From Candidatus Nomurabacteria bacterium (GTDB lineage Bacteria; Patescibacteriota; Minisyncoccia; Phycocordibacterales; Phycocordibacteraceae), in NCBI GenBank assembly GCA_943355045.1, contig CALRDY010000002.1:1-18127 (forward strand): a stretch of 18,127 nt of DNA. The letters run 5' to 3'. The notes under the pieces are model-generated. The model had not been told where the DNA came from. It was given only the letters and a program-made list of their open reading frames with translations, and did not search any database. Of the stretch, positions 11,471 through 18,127 are shown piece after piece. The position numbers and the translations under genes are program-made. The number at the start of each line of letters is the position of its first letter. Position 1 is the stretch's first letter.

Positions 11471-12936
11471 AGCTCAGTAACGACGAAAGCGATAAGCTCG
11501 TCGCCGTAGACGGCATTTTCGCGTGCTTCGACCTCGGTGCCGAAGTCGCCCTCGGTCTTGATCTCTTTGACGTCCGCTCGCGCCTGCTGGAGATTGCCGA
11601 TGCTGCCGCGCGCAATCTCGACGTCTTTTCGCATAATCTTCACGCGGTCACCGACCGTCAGGATGCCTTTGATGTGACGTGCGCCGAGGACCTGTTTCTT
11701 TGCGCCTGAAGAAAACGTTTTCAAGACGAGTGCTCGACCGAGCTCTTTCTCGGAGGAGACGACCGGAACGCATGCGCCGAGCAGTTCTTTGACCTTTGCC
11801 GACAGCTCATAGATGATCGAGAACGAGAGTATCGAAATGTTCTCGCGCTGTGCGAGGTCGCTCGCGATCGCGTCGGTCGAGACGTTGAAAGCGATGATGG
11901 TCCCGCCTGCGCCGCGCGCGGTCTTCACGTCGGTCTCCGAGATGCTACCGACACCCGACGAGACGATGCGAATCGAGGCACGCTCATGGGTAATCTTCTT
12001 TAGTTCATGCACGATAGCGTCGACCGAGCCGGCGACGTCCGCTTTGATGATGAGCGGCAGCTCGGTAATGCCTGCAACCGCCGCCGCGCGCTCGGGCATC
12101 GGTGCGCTTGTTTTTGCGTTTTCTTTTGCAAGAGCCTCTGCTTCCTTCTTGCTCTTCACGACGCTGAACAGGGAGCCGGCGGACGGCAGCTTGGAGAATC
12201 CGGAAATGCGCACCGGCTCTGAGGGTCCCGCGCTTGGGGCGCGCTTGCCGAGGAAATTCTCGATGAAGCGGATCGGTGCGAACGCATCGCCTGCAACGAC
12301 GAAGCCGTCGAGCGTGAGCGTGCCGTCTTTTATGATGAGAGTCGCCGAGGCGCCGCGCTTCGCGTCTTGTGTCGCTTCGAGGATGAAGCCCGTCGCGCTT
12401 GCCTCTGGGTCGGCGGTAATGTCGGCGAGATCTGCCGAGAGGAGGACGAGGTCGAGGATTTCCGGGACGCCTTCGCCGGTTTTCGACGAGACGAGCGCGA
12501 ATGCGATGTCGCCGCCCATACCTTCTATGTAGATACCGTGCTCGGTAAGCGAGTTCTTCGCGTGTCCGACGTCGGCATTGTTCTTGTCGATCTTCGTGAT
12601 CGCGACGATGTAGGGGATACCCGCTTCAGTGATGGCGGCGAGCGCGTCGAGCGTTTGCGGCATCACGCCTTCGTCTGCGGCGACGACGAGAATGGCGATG
12701 TCGGCTGCAGCTGCGCCGCGCGTGCGGAGCGCTTTGAACGCTTCGTGCCCGGGCGTATCGAGGAAAGTGATCGGACGCTCATTGTGGAGCGCGATATACG
12801 CAGCGACGTGCTGCGTGATGCCGCCCGCTTCGCCCGCGACGACAGTCGCCTTCCGGATGTAATCCAGAAGCGAAGACTTGCCGTGATCTATGTGGCCCAT
12901 CACCGCGATGACGGGCGGCCGTTGTGTCCGCGCCAT
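11467..12936 (-). CDS. infB: Translation initiation factor IF-2 (short form without N-terminal domain)
   Basis: This is a 489-residue protein. IF-2 is the GTPase that delivers fMet-tRNA to the 30S P site and promotes subunit joining. G1 is GHIDHGKSS (residues 14-22), G2 [11 protein letters not shown]3 DTPGHE, G4 TKID and G5 SSKTGEG. Domain II follows, with '[22 protein letters not shown]', then domain III from about residue 295 ([16 protein letters not shown]) and the C-terminal fMet-tRNA-binding barrel with '[21 protein letters not shown]'. The sequence begins directly at the G domain, so the long N-terminal region found in E. coli (about 890 residues in total) is absent, as in reduced genomes. 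A possible minus-strand promoter (TTGCAA 12974-12969, 17 bp, TGAAAT 12951-12946) would give an almost leaderless mRNA. Confidence 0.96.
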   Translation of the reverse strand: MARTQRPPVIAVMGHIDHGKSSLLDYIRKATVVAGEAGGITQHVAAYIALHNERPITFLDTPGHEAFKALRTRGAAAADIAILVVAADEGVMPQTLDALAAITEAGIPYIVAITKIDKNNADVGHAKNSLTEHGIYIEGMGGDIAFALVSSKTGEGVPEILDLVLLSADLADITADPEASATGFILEATQDAKRGASATLIIKDGTLTLDGFVVAGDAFAPIRFIENFLGKRAPSAGPSEPVRISGFSKLPSAGSLFSVVKSKKEAEALAKENAKTSAPMPERAAAVAGITELPLIIKADVAGSVDAIVHELKKITHERASIRIVSSGVGSISETDVKTARGAGGTIIAFNVSTDAIASDLAQRENISILSFSIIYELSAKVKELLGACVPVVSSEKELGRALVLKTFSSGAKKQVLGARHIKGILTVGDRVKIMRKDVEIARGSIGNLQQARADVKEIKTEGDFGTEVEARENAVYGDELIAFVVTEL

Positions 12937-12959
12937 AATGGCCCCATTTCATCACAAAA

Positions 12960-12987
12960 ATGACTCGATTGCAATATCTGCTAGAAT
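12960..12987 (+). promoter_or_regulatory. Extended -10 promoter of cysteine desulfurase (leaderless)
   Basis: TAGAAT (12982-12987), preceded by TGC, makes an extended -10. ATGACT (12960-12965) with a 16-bp spacer matches 4 of 6 bases of the -35 consensus. The predicted start coincides with the ATG at 12994, so the mRNA would be leaderless. The TTGCAA within it is palindromic and may also serve the divergent infB promoter. Confidence 0.5.
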
Positions 12988-12993
12988 CAACGC

Positions 12994-14145
12994 ATGTTTT
13001 GGAAACGGAGGACCTACCTTGACTATGCCGCAGGAGTGCGCGGTAATCCGTCGTCTCCGCACAAAGAGGGGCGGCTCGCGAAGCAGATGCTTGAAGATGC
13101 GCGAACGGCGATCGCGCGGCTGACGGAGGTGCAGCCGGACGACATCATTTTCACGAGCGGCGCGACGGAGAGTAATGCACTCGCCATTCTCGGGCATGTG
13201 CGAGCGCTGCGCTTGCTTGCCGGCCCTGACGTGCCGGGCAGAAATAATATGCACGTCTTGTATCTTCCAAGCGCACACGCTTCGATCGTCGAGAATATGA
13301 AATTGCTGGCGGCAGAAGGCATCATCATCGAAGCGCTTCCGATAAAAAACTATCGTGTCGATACTGAGGCGCTTGCGACAATGCTTCGCAAGGAGACCGT
13401 GCTCGTCTCGATGGATGCTGTGTGCGGCGAGACGGGAGTGGTGTGGAATACGCGCGAGGTCGCAGAAACGCTCCGAAAGGCGCGCGGCGACGGAGTCGCC
13501 GCGCGCATCATGCTACATGTCGATGCGAGCCAGGCACCCTTGACCGAGAAGATTTCGCGCGCGCACTTCGGCGCAGATATGCTGACCTTCGATGCGTCGA
13601 AGGTCAGTGCGGCGCGCGGTATAGGCGCCCTCATCGCGCATCGCACGATCCCGCTCGTGCCGCTGTACGCGGGCGGCGGACAGGAACGCGGACTACGCTC
13701 CGGAAGCGAAGCGCCGGAGCTCGCACAGAGTTTCGCGGCCGCGCTCGCCGCCGCCGTGCTTGGCCGCGAATCTTTTCGCGTCTCCGCAGAAAAGAACAGA
13801 GCGCTTCTTAAGGCGGCTCTTACGGCTATTTTGAACATACATATACAGGAGGGTCGCGCCGCGCAGGCGCCGCATATCCTCAATCTTTCGCTTCCCGGCC
13901 GCGATACGGACTATATCGTCGCACTCCTTGATGAAGCCGGTTTCGCCATTTCCTCGCGGAGTGCCTGCGAGACGGATTCCGAAGAAGGTTCTCGAGCGGT
14001 TCTCGCGCTTACGGGAGACCCCGAACGTGCTCGCGCGACGCTCCGAGTCTCGTGGAATCGGGATATTCGCCCGCGCGAACTGGCTCGTTTTGCAAAGGCG
14101 TTTATACAGGCAGTCGCGTTTATTGACAACAGCAATCAAGGGTAG
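12994..14145 (+). CDS. Cysteine desulfurase (NifS/IscS family), divergent
   Basis: This is a 383-residue PLP enzyme that mobilises cysteine sulfur as a persulfide for Fe-S clusters or tRNA thiolation. Visible features are YLDYAAG near the N-terminus, FTSGATESNALAILG (53-67), His95 in SAHAS that stacks on PLP, VDASQAP (176-182, the PLP-pyridine Asp), Lys203 in DASKVSAARGIGALI as the Schiff-base lysine, and Cys325 in SSRSACETDSEEG as the persulfide cysteine. Two motifs deviate. The usual S-x-H-K is DASK, and the usual N-N-E-x-G reads CGETG, so PLP contacts may differ. The start at 12994 gives a normal N-terminus and agrees with a leaderless promoter. No iscU partner is adjacent. The family is certain; IscS versus NifS versus a thiolation role is not. 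Confidence 0.9.
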   Translation: MFWKRRTYLDYAAGVRGNPSSPHKEGRLAKQMLEDARTAIARLTEVQPDDIIFTSGATESNALAILGHVRALRLLAGPDVPGRNNMHVLYLPSAHASIVENMKLLAAEGIIIEALPIKNYRVDTEALATMLRKETVLVSMDAVCGETGVVWNTREVAETLRKARGDGVAARIMLHVDASQAPLTEKISRAHFGADMLTFDASKVSAARGIGALIAHRTIPLVPLYAGGGQERGLRSGSEAPELAQSFAAALAAAVLGRESFRVSAEKNRALLKAALTAILNIHIQEGRAAQAPHILNLSLPGRDTDYIVALLDEAGFAISSRSACETDSEEGSRAVLALTGDPERARATLRVSWNRDIRPRELARFAKAFIQAVAFIDNSNQG

Positions 14146-14161
14146 CATTATGGTGGTATGA

Positions 14162-14241
14162 ATCCCGTTAGAAATCACGGACATGTCGGTCGAAACCGTG
14201 ATATAATGGAATCAATTACTAGAGCTAATTTCTAACGGGAT
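14162..14241. repeat. Inverted-repeat promoter module, copy B
   Basis: Arms ATCCCGTTAGAAAT (14162-14175) and ATTTCTAACGGGAT (14228-14241) are identical to those of copy A (3787-3905) and enclose 52 bp. The left flank ATGA and right flank GAA are shared too. A smaller inverted repeat, ATCACGG/CCGTGAT (14174-14180, 14196-14202), competes with the left arm. The right arm holds the AT of the ATG at 14240. Confidence 0.9.
14178..14207 (+). promoter_or_regulatory. Promoter of the trypsin-like protein gene
   Basis: TATAAT (14202-14207) is a perfect -10, and CGGACA (14178-14183) is -35-like with an 18-bp spacer, the same geometry as in copy A. Transcription near 14214 gives a leader of about 26 nt that contains only the right arm of the inverted repeat. 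Confidence 0.65.
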
Positions 14242-15010
14242 GAACATTGAGGAACTCTCGAAATCTCAACTCATCCTCCTCACGATTCTTGTGAACTTCG
14301 TGACCTCCGTCGCAACTGGTATCTTGACGGTCTCGCTGCTCGACAAGGCGCCGCCGTTTGTCACGCAGACGGTCAATCGCGTCGTCGAACACACCATCGA
14401 GACGGTAATCGCCGCCGCGCCAGCTGCCGCCATCCAATCTTCCGCGCCTTCGAATCAGGAGCTCGTGACGACCGCGATCGGAGCGAATGCGTCGCGCGCA
14501 GTCGCTATCTATGCGGCCGAGACTGGCACCTCGACGCCAGCAATCGCCGTCGGCACCTATATCCCGAAGGCGCGCGCCGTCGCGACCGCCGCGCTTGATG
14601 CATTGCCGAAGGAAACGCTCATCGAGTTCACGAACGGCGCATATATCTTCGCGTCGCTTTCGCACGAGGGTAAGGGCCTAGCCGTCTATGGCTTCGCCGA
14701 CAGTGCAGTATTGCCGAAGATGGCCTCGCCGACTCTGATTGTCGCGAATGATCTGAAGCTCGGCGCGACCGTGCTTGCGCTCGGCTCCGACGGCTTCGCG
14801 TCCACTGGTATCGTCGCGCGTGTGACCGCCAAGGGCGTGTACACCACGCTGCCAGACATCGGCACCGGGAGCGCCGTCGTCGATCTCTCGGGGAATCTTG
14901 TCGGCATCAGTGGCGGAGAGATGGCGGGGCTTCTTATATCTGCGGAAAAGATAACTGCGCTTTTGACCTCGACATCGACGACTGCAACCTCGACTGTCGT
15001 GGCGAAGTAA
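14240..15010 (+). CDS. Membrane-anchored degenerate trypsin-like (HtrA-type) protein
   Basis: This is a 256-residue protein. Residues 8-32 (SQLILLTILVNFVTSVATGILTVSL) are a membrane anchor, and residues 36-75 are an Ala/Pro-rich, partly helical linker after PPFVTQTVNRVVEHTIETV. Residues about 80-245 resemble the beta-barrels of S1C serine proteases: 'VAIYAAETGTSTPAIAVGTYI', 'GKGLAVYGFADSAVLPKM', 'LKLGATVLALGSDGF', then 'IGTGSAVVDLSGNLVGIS'. That last stretch sits where active enzymes have G-N-S-G-G-P and 'L-v-n-x-x-G-x-v-I-G-I'. The catalytic Ser context is lost, and I see no convincing His/Asp pair, so it is probably a proteolytically dead scaffold or chaperone-like envelope protein. It ends with a Thr/Ser-rich tail. 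clpB follows 12 nt later. Confidence 0.7.
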   Translation: MNIEELSKSQLILLTILVNFVTSVATGILTVSLLDKAPPFVTQTVNRVVEHTIETVIAAAPAAAIQSSAPSNQELVTTAIGANASRAVAIYAAETGTSTPAIAVGTYIPKARAVATAALDALPKETLIEFTNGAYIFASLSHEGKGLAVYGFADSAVLPKMASPTLIVANDLKLGATVLALGSDGFASTGIVARVTAKGVYTTLPDIGTGSAVVDLSGNLVGISGGEMAGLLISAEKITALLTSTSTTATSTVVAK

Positions 15011-15022
15011 TATCCTTCTACT

Positions 15023-17707
15023 ATGCCTCCTTTTAACAATTTCACTACGAAAGCTAAAGAAGCGGTCCGTCGCGCGCACGAGCTCGCGATAGAGCGCGGG
15101 CAGAACCATGTCTCGCCGCTCCACTTGCTCGCTGCGCTCGTGCTGCAGGAAGAGTCGCTCGTCTACTCGATGCTCGACCGTATGGAAGTCGATACGAACT
15201 TGCTTGCAGACACCGTGCTCGAGCACCTTGAGACGCCGGAAAACGCGTCGGTGCTCTCGCCCTCATACCAGATTTATCTCACGCCGGATCTCGCCCAGGC
15301 GCTCGAATCGTCAGGAAAGATAGCGGCGCGGCTGAACGACACCTTCGTCGGGACCGAGCACCTGTTCCTTTCGGTCATCGAGCATCCGGGTCCGGCGGCC
15401 GATCTCTTCACGCGTTTTGCGATTACGCAGAACGCCGCGCTCGCGGTGCTCAAAGAGCTCAAGAATTCGAAGGACGGTCAGGTCGTCGAGCCGAAGCGTT
15501 TCCGCGCGCTTGCCAAGTACGCGCGCAATCTCACGAAGATGGCCGCTGAGAACAAGCTCGATCCGGTCATCGGCCGCGATCAGGAGATCAATCGCGTCAT
15601 CCAGATCCTCGCGCGCCGCACGAAGAACAACCCGGTCCTTATCGGCGAAGCGGGCGTCGGCAAGACGGCGATCGCCGAAGGGCTCGCCGCGCGCATGGCA
15701 AGCAATGACGTCCCTGAGTCGCTCAAAGGCAAAGAGCTCCTTTCGCTCGATCTCGGGCTCATGATCGCTGGCACCAAGTACCGTGGCGAGTTCGAGGAGC
15801 GCATGAAGAACGTGATGAAAGAAGTAGAGCGCGCGGAAGGGAAGGTCATCCTCTTCGTCGACGAGCTTCATACGCTCGTGGGCGCCGGCGGCGCGGAGGG
15901 CTCGCTCGATGCGTCGAACATGCTGAAGCCCGCGCTCAGCCGCGGCGAGATCCGCGTCATCGGCGCGACCACACTGAAGGAATATCAGAAATACATCGAG
16001 AAGGACGCCGCGCTCACGCGCCGTTTCCAGTCGGTTTTCGTAAGTGAGCCGTCGATTGAAGATGGCATCGCGATCCTGCGCGGGCTCCGCGATAAGTACG
16101 AGCTTTTCCATGGTGTGCGCATTACCGACGGCGCCATCGTCGCCGCGGTCGAGCTCTCCGCGCGCTACATTACCGATCGTTTCCTGCCGGACAAAGCTAT
16201 CGACCTCATCGACGAGGCGGCCTCGGGTCTGCGCATCGCGCTTGAGAACAAGCCGCCGCTCCTTGAAGAGACCGATCGCAAGATCCGCCGCCTCGAGATT
16301 GAGCGACAAGCGCTCCAGAAAGATTTGGAAGGCGAGCATGCGAAAGAGATCAAGGAGCGCATCAAGGTCATCGATGCGGAAGTCGCCGACTTGAAAGAGA
16401 AGACGAGCGAGCTTGAACTTAAGTGGAAGAATGAGAAAGAAATTTTGACCGGCATCCGCGCCGCGAAGACCGAGCTCGAAGCGCTCAAGGTGCAGGCGGA
16501 CAATGCCGAAGCCGCCGCCGACCTCGGCACGGTCGCGGAAATCCGCTACGGCAAGATTCCGCACATCCAGAAAGATTTAGAAACGAAGCTGAAGCGCCTG
16601 AAGGCTCTGCAGAAGTCGCGCCGCGTTTTGAATGAAGAGGTGGCTGAGCAGGACATCGCCGGCGTCGTCTCGCGCTGGACCGGCATCCCGGTTTCGCGCA
16701 TGCTCGAAGAAGAAGCAGCGAAGCTCTCCCGCATGGAAGAGACGCTCAAGAGTGGCATCATCGGTCAGGACAATGCGGTAAAGAAAGTCACGGACGCGGT
16801 AAAGCGTTCGCGCGTGGGCATCTCTGACCCGAACCGCCCTATCGGCTCCTTCCTTTTCCTCGGGCCGACCGGCGTCGGTAAGACCGAGCTGTCGAAGAAG
16901 CTCGCGGAGTTCATGTTCAATGATACGGATTCTCTGGTCCGAGTAGATATGAGCGAATTCATGGAGAAACACTCGGTCGCAAAGCTTATCGGCGCGCCGC
17001 CAGGCTATGTCGGCTACGAAGAGTCGGGTTCGCTGACCGAGCGCATCCGGCATCGTCCGTACGCGGTGGTGCTTTTCGACGAGATCGAGAAAGCGCACCC
17101 AGAGGTGTTCAACATTTTGCTCCAGGTGCTCGACTCGGGGCACCTGACCGACGGCAAAGGACGCAAGGTCAATTTCAAGAATACGATCATCGTGCTGACC
17201 TCGAATATCGGCGGGGAATTCATCGACCGTCTCGCGCATATCGGCTTCGGCGTCGCGGGCGCGACCGATGCGAGCCGGTATGAAGAGACGAAGGAGCGCG
17301 TCATGGGCGCGCTCAAAGAGCACTTCCGTCCCGAGTTCTTGAACCGACTCGATGACATCATCATCTTCGACGTACTCGCGAAGGAGGCGCTCGCCAAGAT
17401 CGTCGACACGCAGGTCGAGGAAGTGATGAAGCGGCTCGCGCAGAAGCGCATCGCGCTTTCCTTCATGCCCGAGGTGCGGCAGTGGCTCGCGGAGAAGGGC
17501 TACAATCCGCAGTATGGCGCCCGCCCGCTGCGCCGCACGATCCAGGACAAGATACTGACCCCGCTCGCGTCGCTCATGGTCGATCAGGGGGTCATGGAGG
17601 GCGGCACCGTGATCGTGTCCATCAGGAATGGCGAGCCGCACTTCGAGGTAAAGAAGAAGCGCGCGCCGCAGACGGCGCGCGCAACCGCCACGTCCGCTGT
17701 TGCTTAA
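15023..17707 (+). CDS. clpB: ClpB-type AAA+ unfoldase/disaggregase with an IGF loop
   Basis: This is an 894-residue HSP100 protein. The Clp N-domain is residues 3-145. NBD1 has Walker A GEAGVGKT (208-215), Walker B VILFVDE (275-281) and the pore loop KYRG (252-255). A long coiled-coil middle domain spans about 410-540, and NBD2 has Walker A GPTGVGKT (614-621), pore loop GYVGYEE (661-667) and Walker B VVLFDE (682-687). The roughly 130-residue middle domain and '[10 protein letters not shown]...[21 protein letters not shown]' are ClpB-like, pointing to protein disaggregation with DnaK. However, residues 738-757 add [20 protein letters not shown], placed where ClpA/ClpC carry the IGF/VGF ClpP-docking loop and where E. 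coli ClpB has no such loop. ClpP partnership is therefore possible. The C-terminus is a basic and Ala-rich tail. The start at 15023 is 12 nt after the upstream gene; no Shine-Dalgarno site is evident. Confidence 0.93.
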   Translation: MPPFNNFTTKAKEAVRRAHELAIERGQNHVSPLHLLAALVLQEESLVYSMLDRMEVDTNLLADTVLEHLETPENASVLSPSYQIYLTPDLAQALESSGKIAARLNDTFVGTEHLFLSVIEHPGPAADLFTRFAITQNAALAVLKELKNSKDGQVVEPKRFRALAKYARNLTKMAAENKLDPVIGRDQEINRVIQILARRTKNNPVLIGEAGVGKTAIAEGLAARMASNDVPESLKGKELLSLDLGLMIAGTKYRGEFEERMKNVMKEVERAEGKVILFVDELHTLVGAGGAEGSLDASNMLKPALSRGEIRVIGATTLKEYQKYIEKDAALTRRFQSVFVSEPSIEDGIAILRGLRDKYELFHGVRITDGAIVAAVELSARYITDRFLPDKAIDLIDEAASGLRIALENKPPLLEETDRKIRRLEIERQALQKDLEGEHAKEIKERIKVIDAEVADLKEKTSELELKWKNEKEILTGIRAAKTELEALKVQADNAEAAADLGTVAEIRYGKIPHIQKDLETKLKRLKALQKSRRVLNEEVAEQDIAGVVSRWTGIPVSRMLEEEAAKLSRMEETLKSGIIGQDNAVKKVTDAVKRSRVGISDPNRPIGSFLFLGPTGVGKTELSKKLAEFMFNDTDSLVRVDMSEFMEKHSVAKLIGAPPGYVGYEESGSLTERIRHRPYAVVLFDEIEKAHPEVFNILLQVLDSGHLTDGKGRKVNFKNTIIVLTSNIGGEFIDRLAHIGFGVAGATDASRYEETKERVMGALKEHFRPEFLNRLDDIIIFDVLAKEALAKIVDTQVEEVMKRLAQKRIALSFMPEVRQWLAEKGYNPQYGARPLRRTIQDKILTPLASLMVDQGVMEGGTVIVSIRNGEPHFEVKKKRAPQTARATATSAVA

Positions 17708-17727
17708 AGCTTCGCCGCGAGACAGTA

Positions 17728-17750
17728 TCCGGAAGGTTTAACCTTCCGGA
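17728..17750. terminator. Perfect palindrome downstream of clpB (possible terminator)
   Basis: TCCGGAAGGTT (17728-17738) and AACCTTCCGGA (17740-17750) form an 11-bp palindrome around one T, starting 20 nt after the clpB stop. No T-tract follows, so termination may be weak or the site may stabilise the mRNA 3' end. Confidence 0.5.
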
Positions 17751-17783
17751 CTAGCATCATCTTGCGTTGGAGAAGACTATCTC

Positions 17784-17812
17784 TTGCGGCATAACGATGA
17801 ATCTGTTACATT
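17784..17812 (+). promoter_or_regulatory. Promoter of rpmG (leaderless)
   Basis: TTGCGG (17784-17789), 17 bp, then TACATT (17807-17812), preceded by TG as an extended -10 (TGTTACATT). The ATG at 17819 is 6 nt after the -10, so transcription should start at or next to the start codon. Confidence 0.55.
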
Positions 17813-17818
17813 TTCCGT

Positions 17819-17974
17819 ATGTCACAAGACCGCCTGCTTAGGCTCAAATCCACGAAGTCCAACCACGTCATCTGGACTCGTAAGAATAGAAAGACCACCG
17901 AGCGCAAGATCGAGCTCCAAAAGTTCGATCCGACGCTACGCAAGCGCGTTACGTTCAAGGAAGCGAAGCGTTAG
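17819..17974 (+). CDS. rpmG: 50S ribosomal protein bL33 (zinc-free form)
   Basis: This is a 51-residue, very basic protein. The second half, RKIELQKFDPTLRKRVTFKEAKR, matches the bL33 ending (E. coli [22 protein letters not shown] type), and WTRKNRKTTE matches the 'Y-x-T-x-K-N-K-R' strand. The paired cysteines of zinc-binding bL33 are absent, so this is the C-minus form. bL33 lies near the tRNA exit site of the large subunit. The ATG at 17819 fits family length and the adjacent -10 box. A perfect terminator follows directly, so it is monocistronic. Confidence 0.93.
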   Translation: MSQDRLLRLKSTKSNHVIWTRKNRKTTERKIELQKFDPTLRKRVTFKEAKR

Positions 17975-17977
17975 TTA

Positions 17978-18013
17978 AAACGAAAACCGTCCCTCAAGGG
18001 ACGGTTTTCGTTT
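17978..18013 (+). terminator. Intrinsic terminator of rpmG
   Basis: AAACGAAAACCGTCCC (17978-17993) and GGGACGGTTTTCGTTT (17998-18013) form a perfect 16-bp stem with the loop TCAA, starting 4 nt after the stop codon. The stem's own T-rich 3' side provides the uridine stretch. The remaining 114 bases of the window show nothing I can support. Confidence 0.88.
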
Positions 18014-18127
18014 GGGCGGGCTCACTAGGGCCGTCGATTACGACGTATCTCCATCGCTCGCAAAATCTGCTCACAAGGTCTCCGATTCCTGGACGCACGC
18101 GCCCCGCGCGAGCTTGGGCCCGCAAAA

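Noticed and set aside
15311-17641. Long open frames on the minus strand opposite clpB (417 and 354 codons).
   Set aside because: They are antisense shadows of a strongly conserved gene in GC-rich sequence; their translations are rich in Arg/Asp/Leu without any recognisable domain, and no promoter or ribosome site was seen.
1-18127. Recoded UGA (as glycine or tryptophan), known in some CPR lineages.
   Set aside because: TGA ends several confident genes at the expected place (infB, the methyltransferase, array member 1) and does not interrupt conserved domains.
18025-18127. An Arg-rich minus-strand frame reading off the window end, terminating in ...EIRRNRRP.
   Set aside because: It is only 33 codons, with no family I can name; it could be the tail of a gene beyond the edge, but the sequence here does not support a call.

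Overview
The window looks like a chromosomal segment of a Patescibacteria (CPR) bacterium, most likely a Parcubacteria lineage. The grounds are an IF-2 of only 489 residues with no N-terminal extension, small two-helix VirB2/TrbC-like membrane proteins, a PaaX/Cas2-like protein of a type I associate with this group, very short leaders, and most housekeeping genes without a clear Shine-Dalgarno site. All three stop codons end confident genes, so the standard bacterial code applies. The phylum call is inference from gene content; there is no rRNA here.

Layout: 1-1155 is the 3' part of gyrA. 1162-3099 is a less GC-rich patch: a deoxyribosyltransferase-like protein, a PaaX/Cas2-like protein bracketed by two copies of the same 40-bp hairpin, a frameshifted GNAT acetyltransferase and a tiny winged-helix-like protein. 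3250-7567 holds a methyltransferase, a membrane-anchored solute-binding-like protein, then six consecutive small membrane proteins. The first resembles a VirB2/TrbC pilin and the next five are clear paralogues. The block ends in a strong terminator. 7638-9139 (minus) is a two-gene operon, an SPFH/Band-7 protein plus a membrane-anchored partner, with strong Shine-Dalgarno sites and its own promoter.

9225-10982 is a tRNA-rich segment: tRNA-Lys(CTT), tRNA-Leu(TAG), murI preceded by tRNA-Leu(TAA), and tRNA-Cys(GCA). The most striking signal is here. Directly 3' of tRNA-Leu(TAG) and of tRNA-Cys lie two elements of 160 and 164 bp with different sequence but the same architecture. Each has an inverted copy of tRNA nucleotides 54-74 split by a 25-nt insert that forms a 9-bp hairpin with a CTGC loop, then a structured spacer, then an exact 15-nt direct copy of tRNA nucleotides 60-74. 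They look like two members of a small non-autonomous element family, or a structured RNA family, that targets tRNA 3' ends.

11138-12936 (minus) is the infB-rbfA translation operon. Divergent from it are a cysteine desulfurase, a membrane-anchored degenerate trypsin-like protein, a ClpB-type AAA+ ATPase carrying a ClpP-loop-like IGF tripeptide, and rpmG (bL33). The genes at 3904 and 14240 are both preceded by the same promoter module: a promoter between 14-bp inverted arms whose right arm overlaps the start codon. No CRISPR array, transposase or integrase gene is visible.
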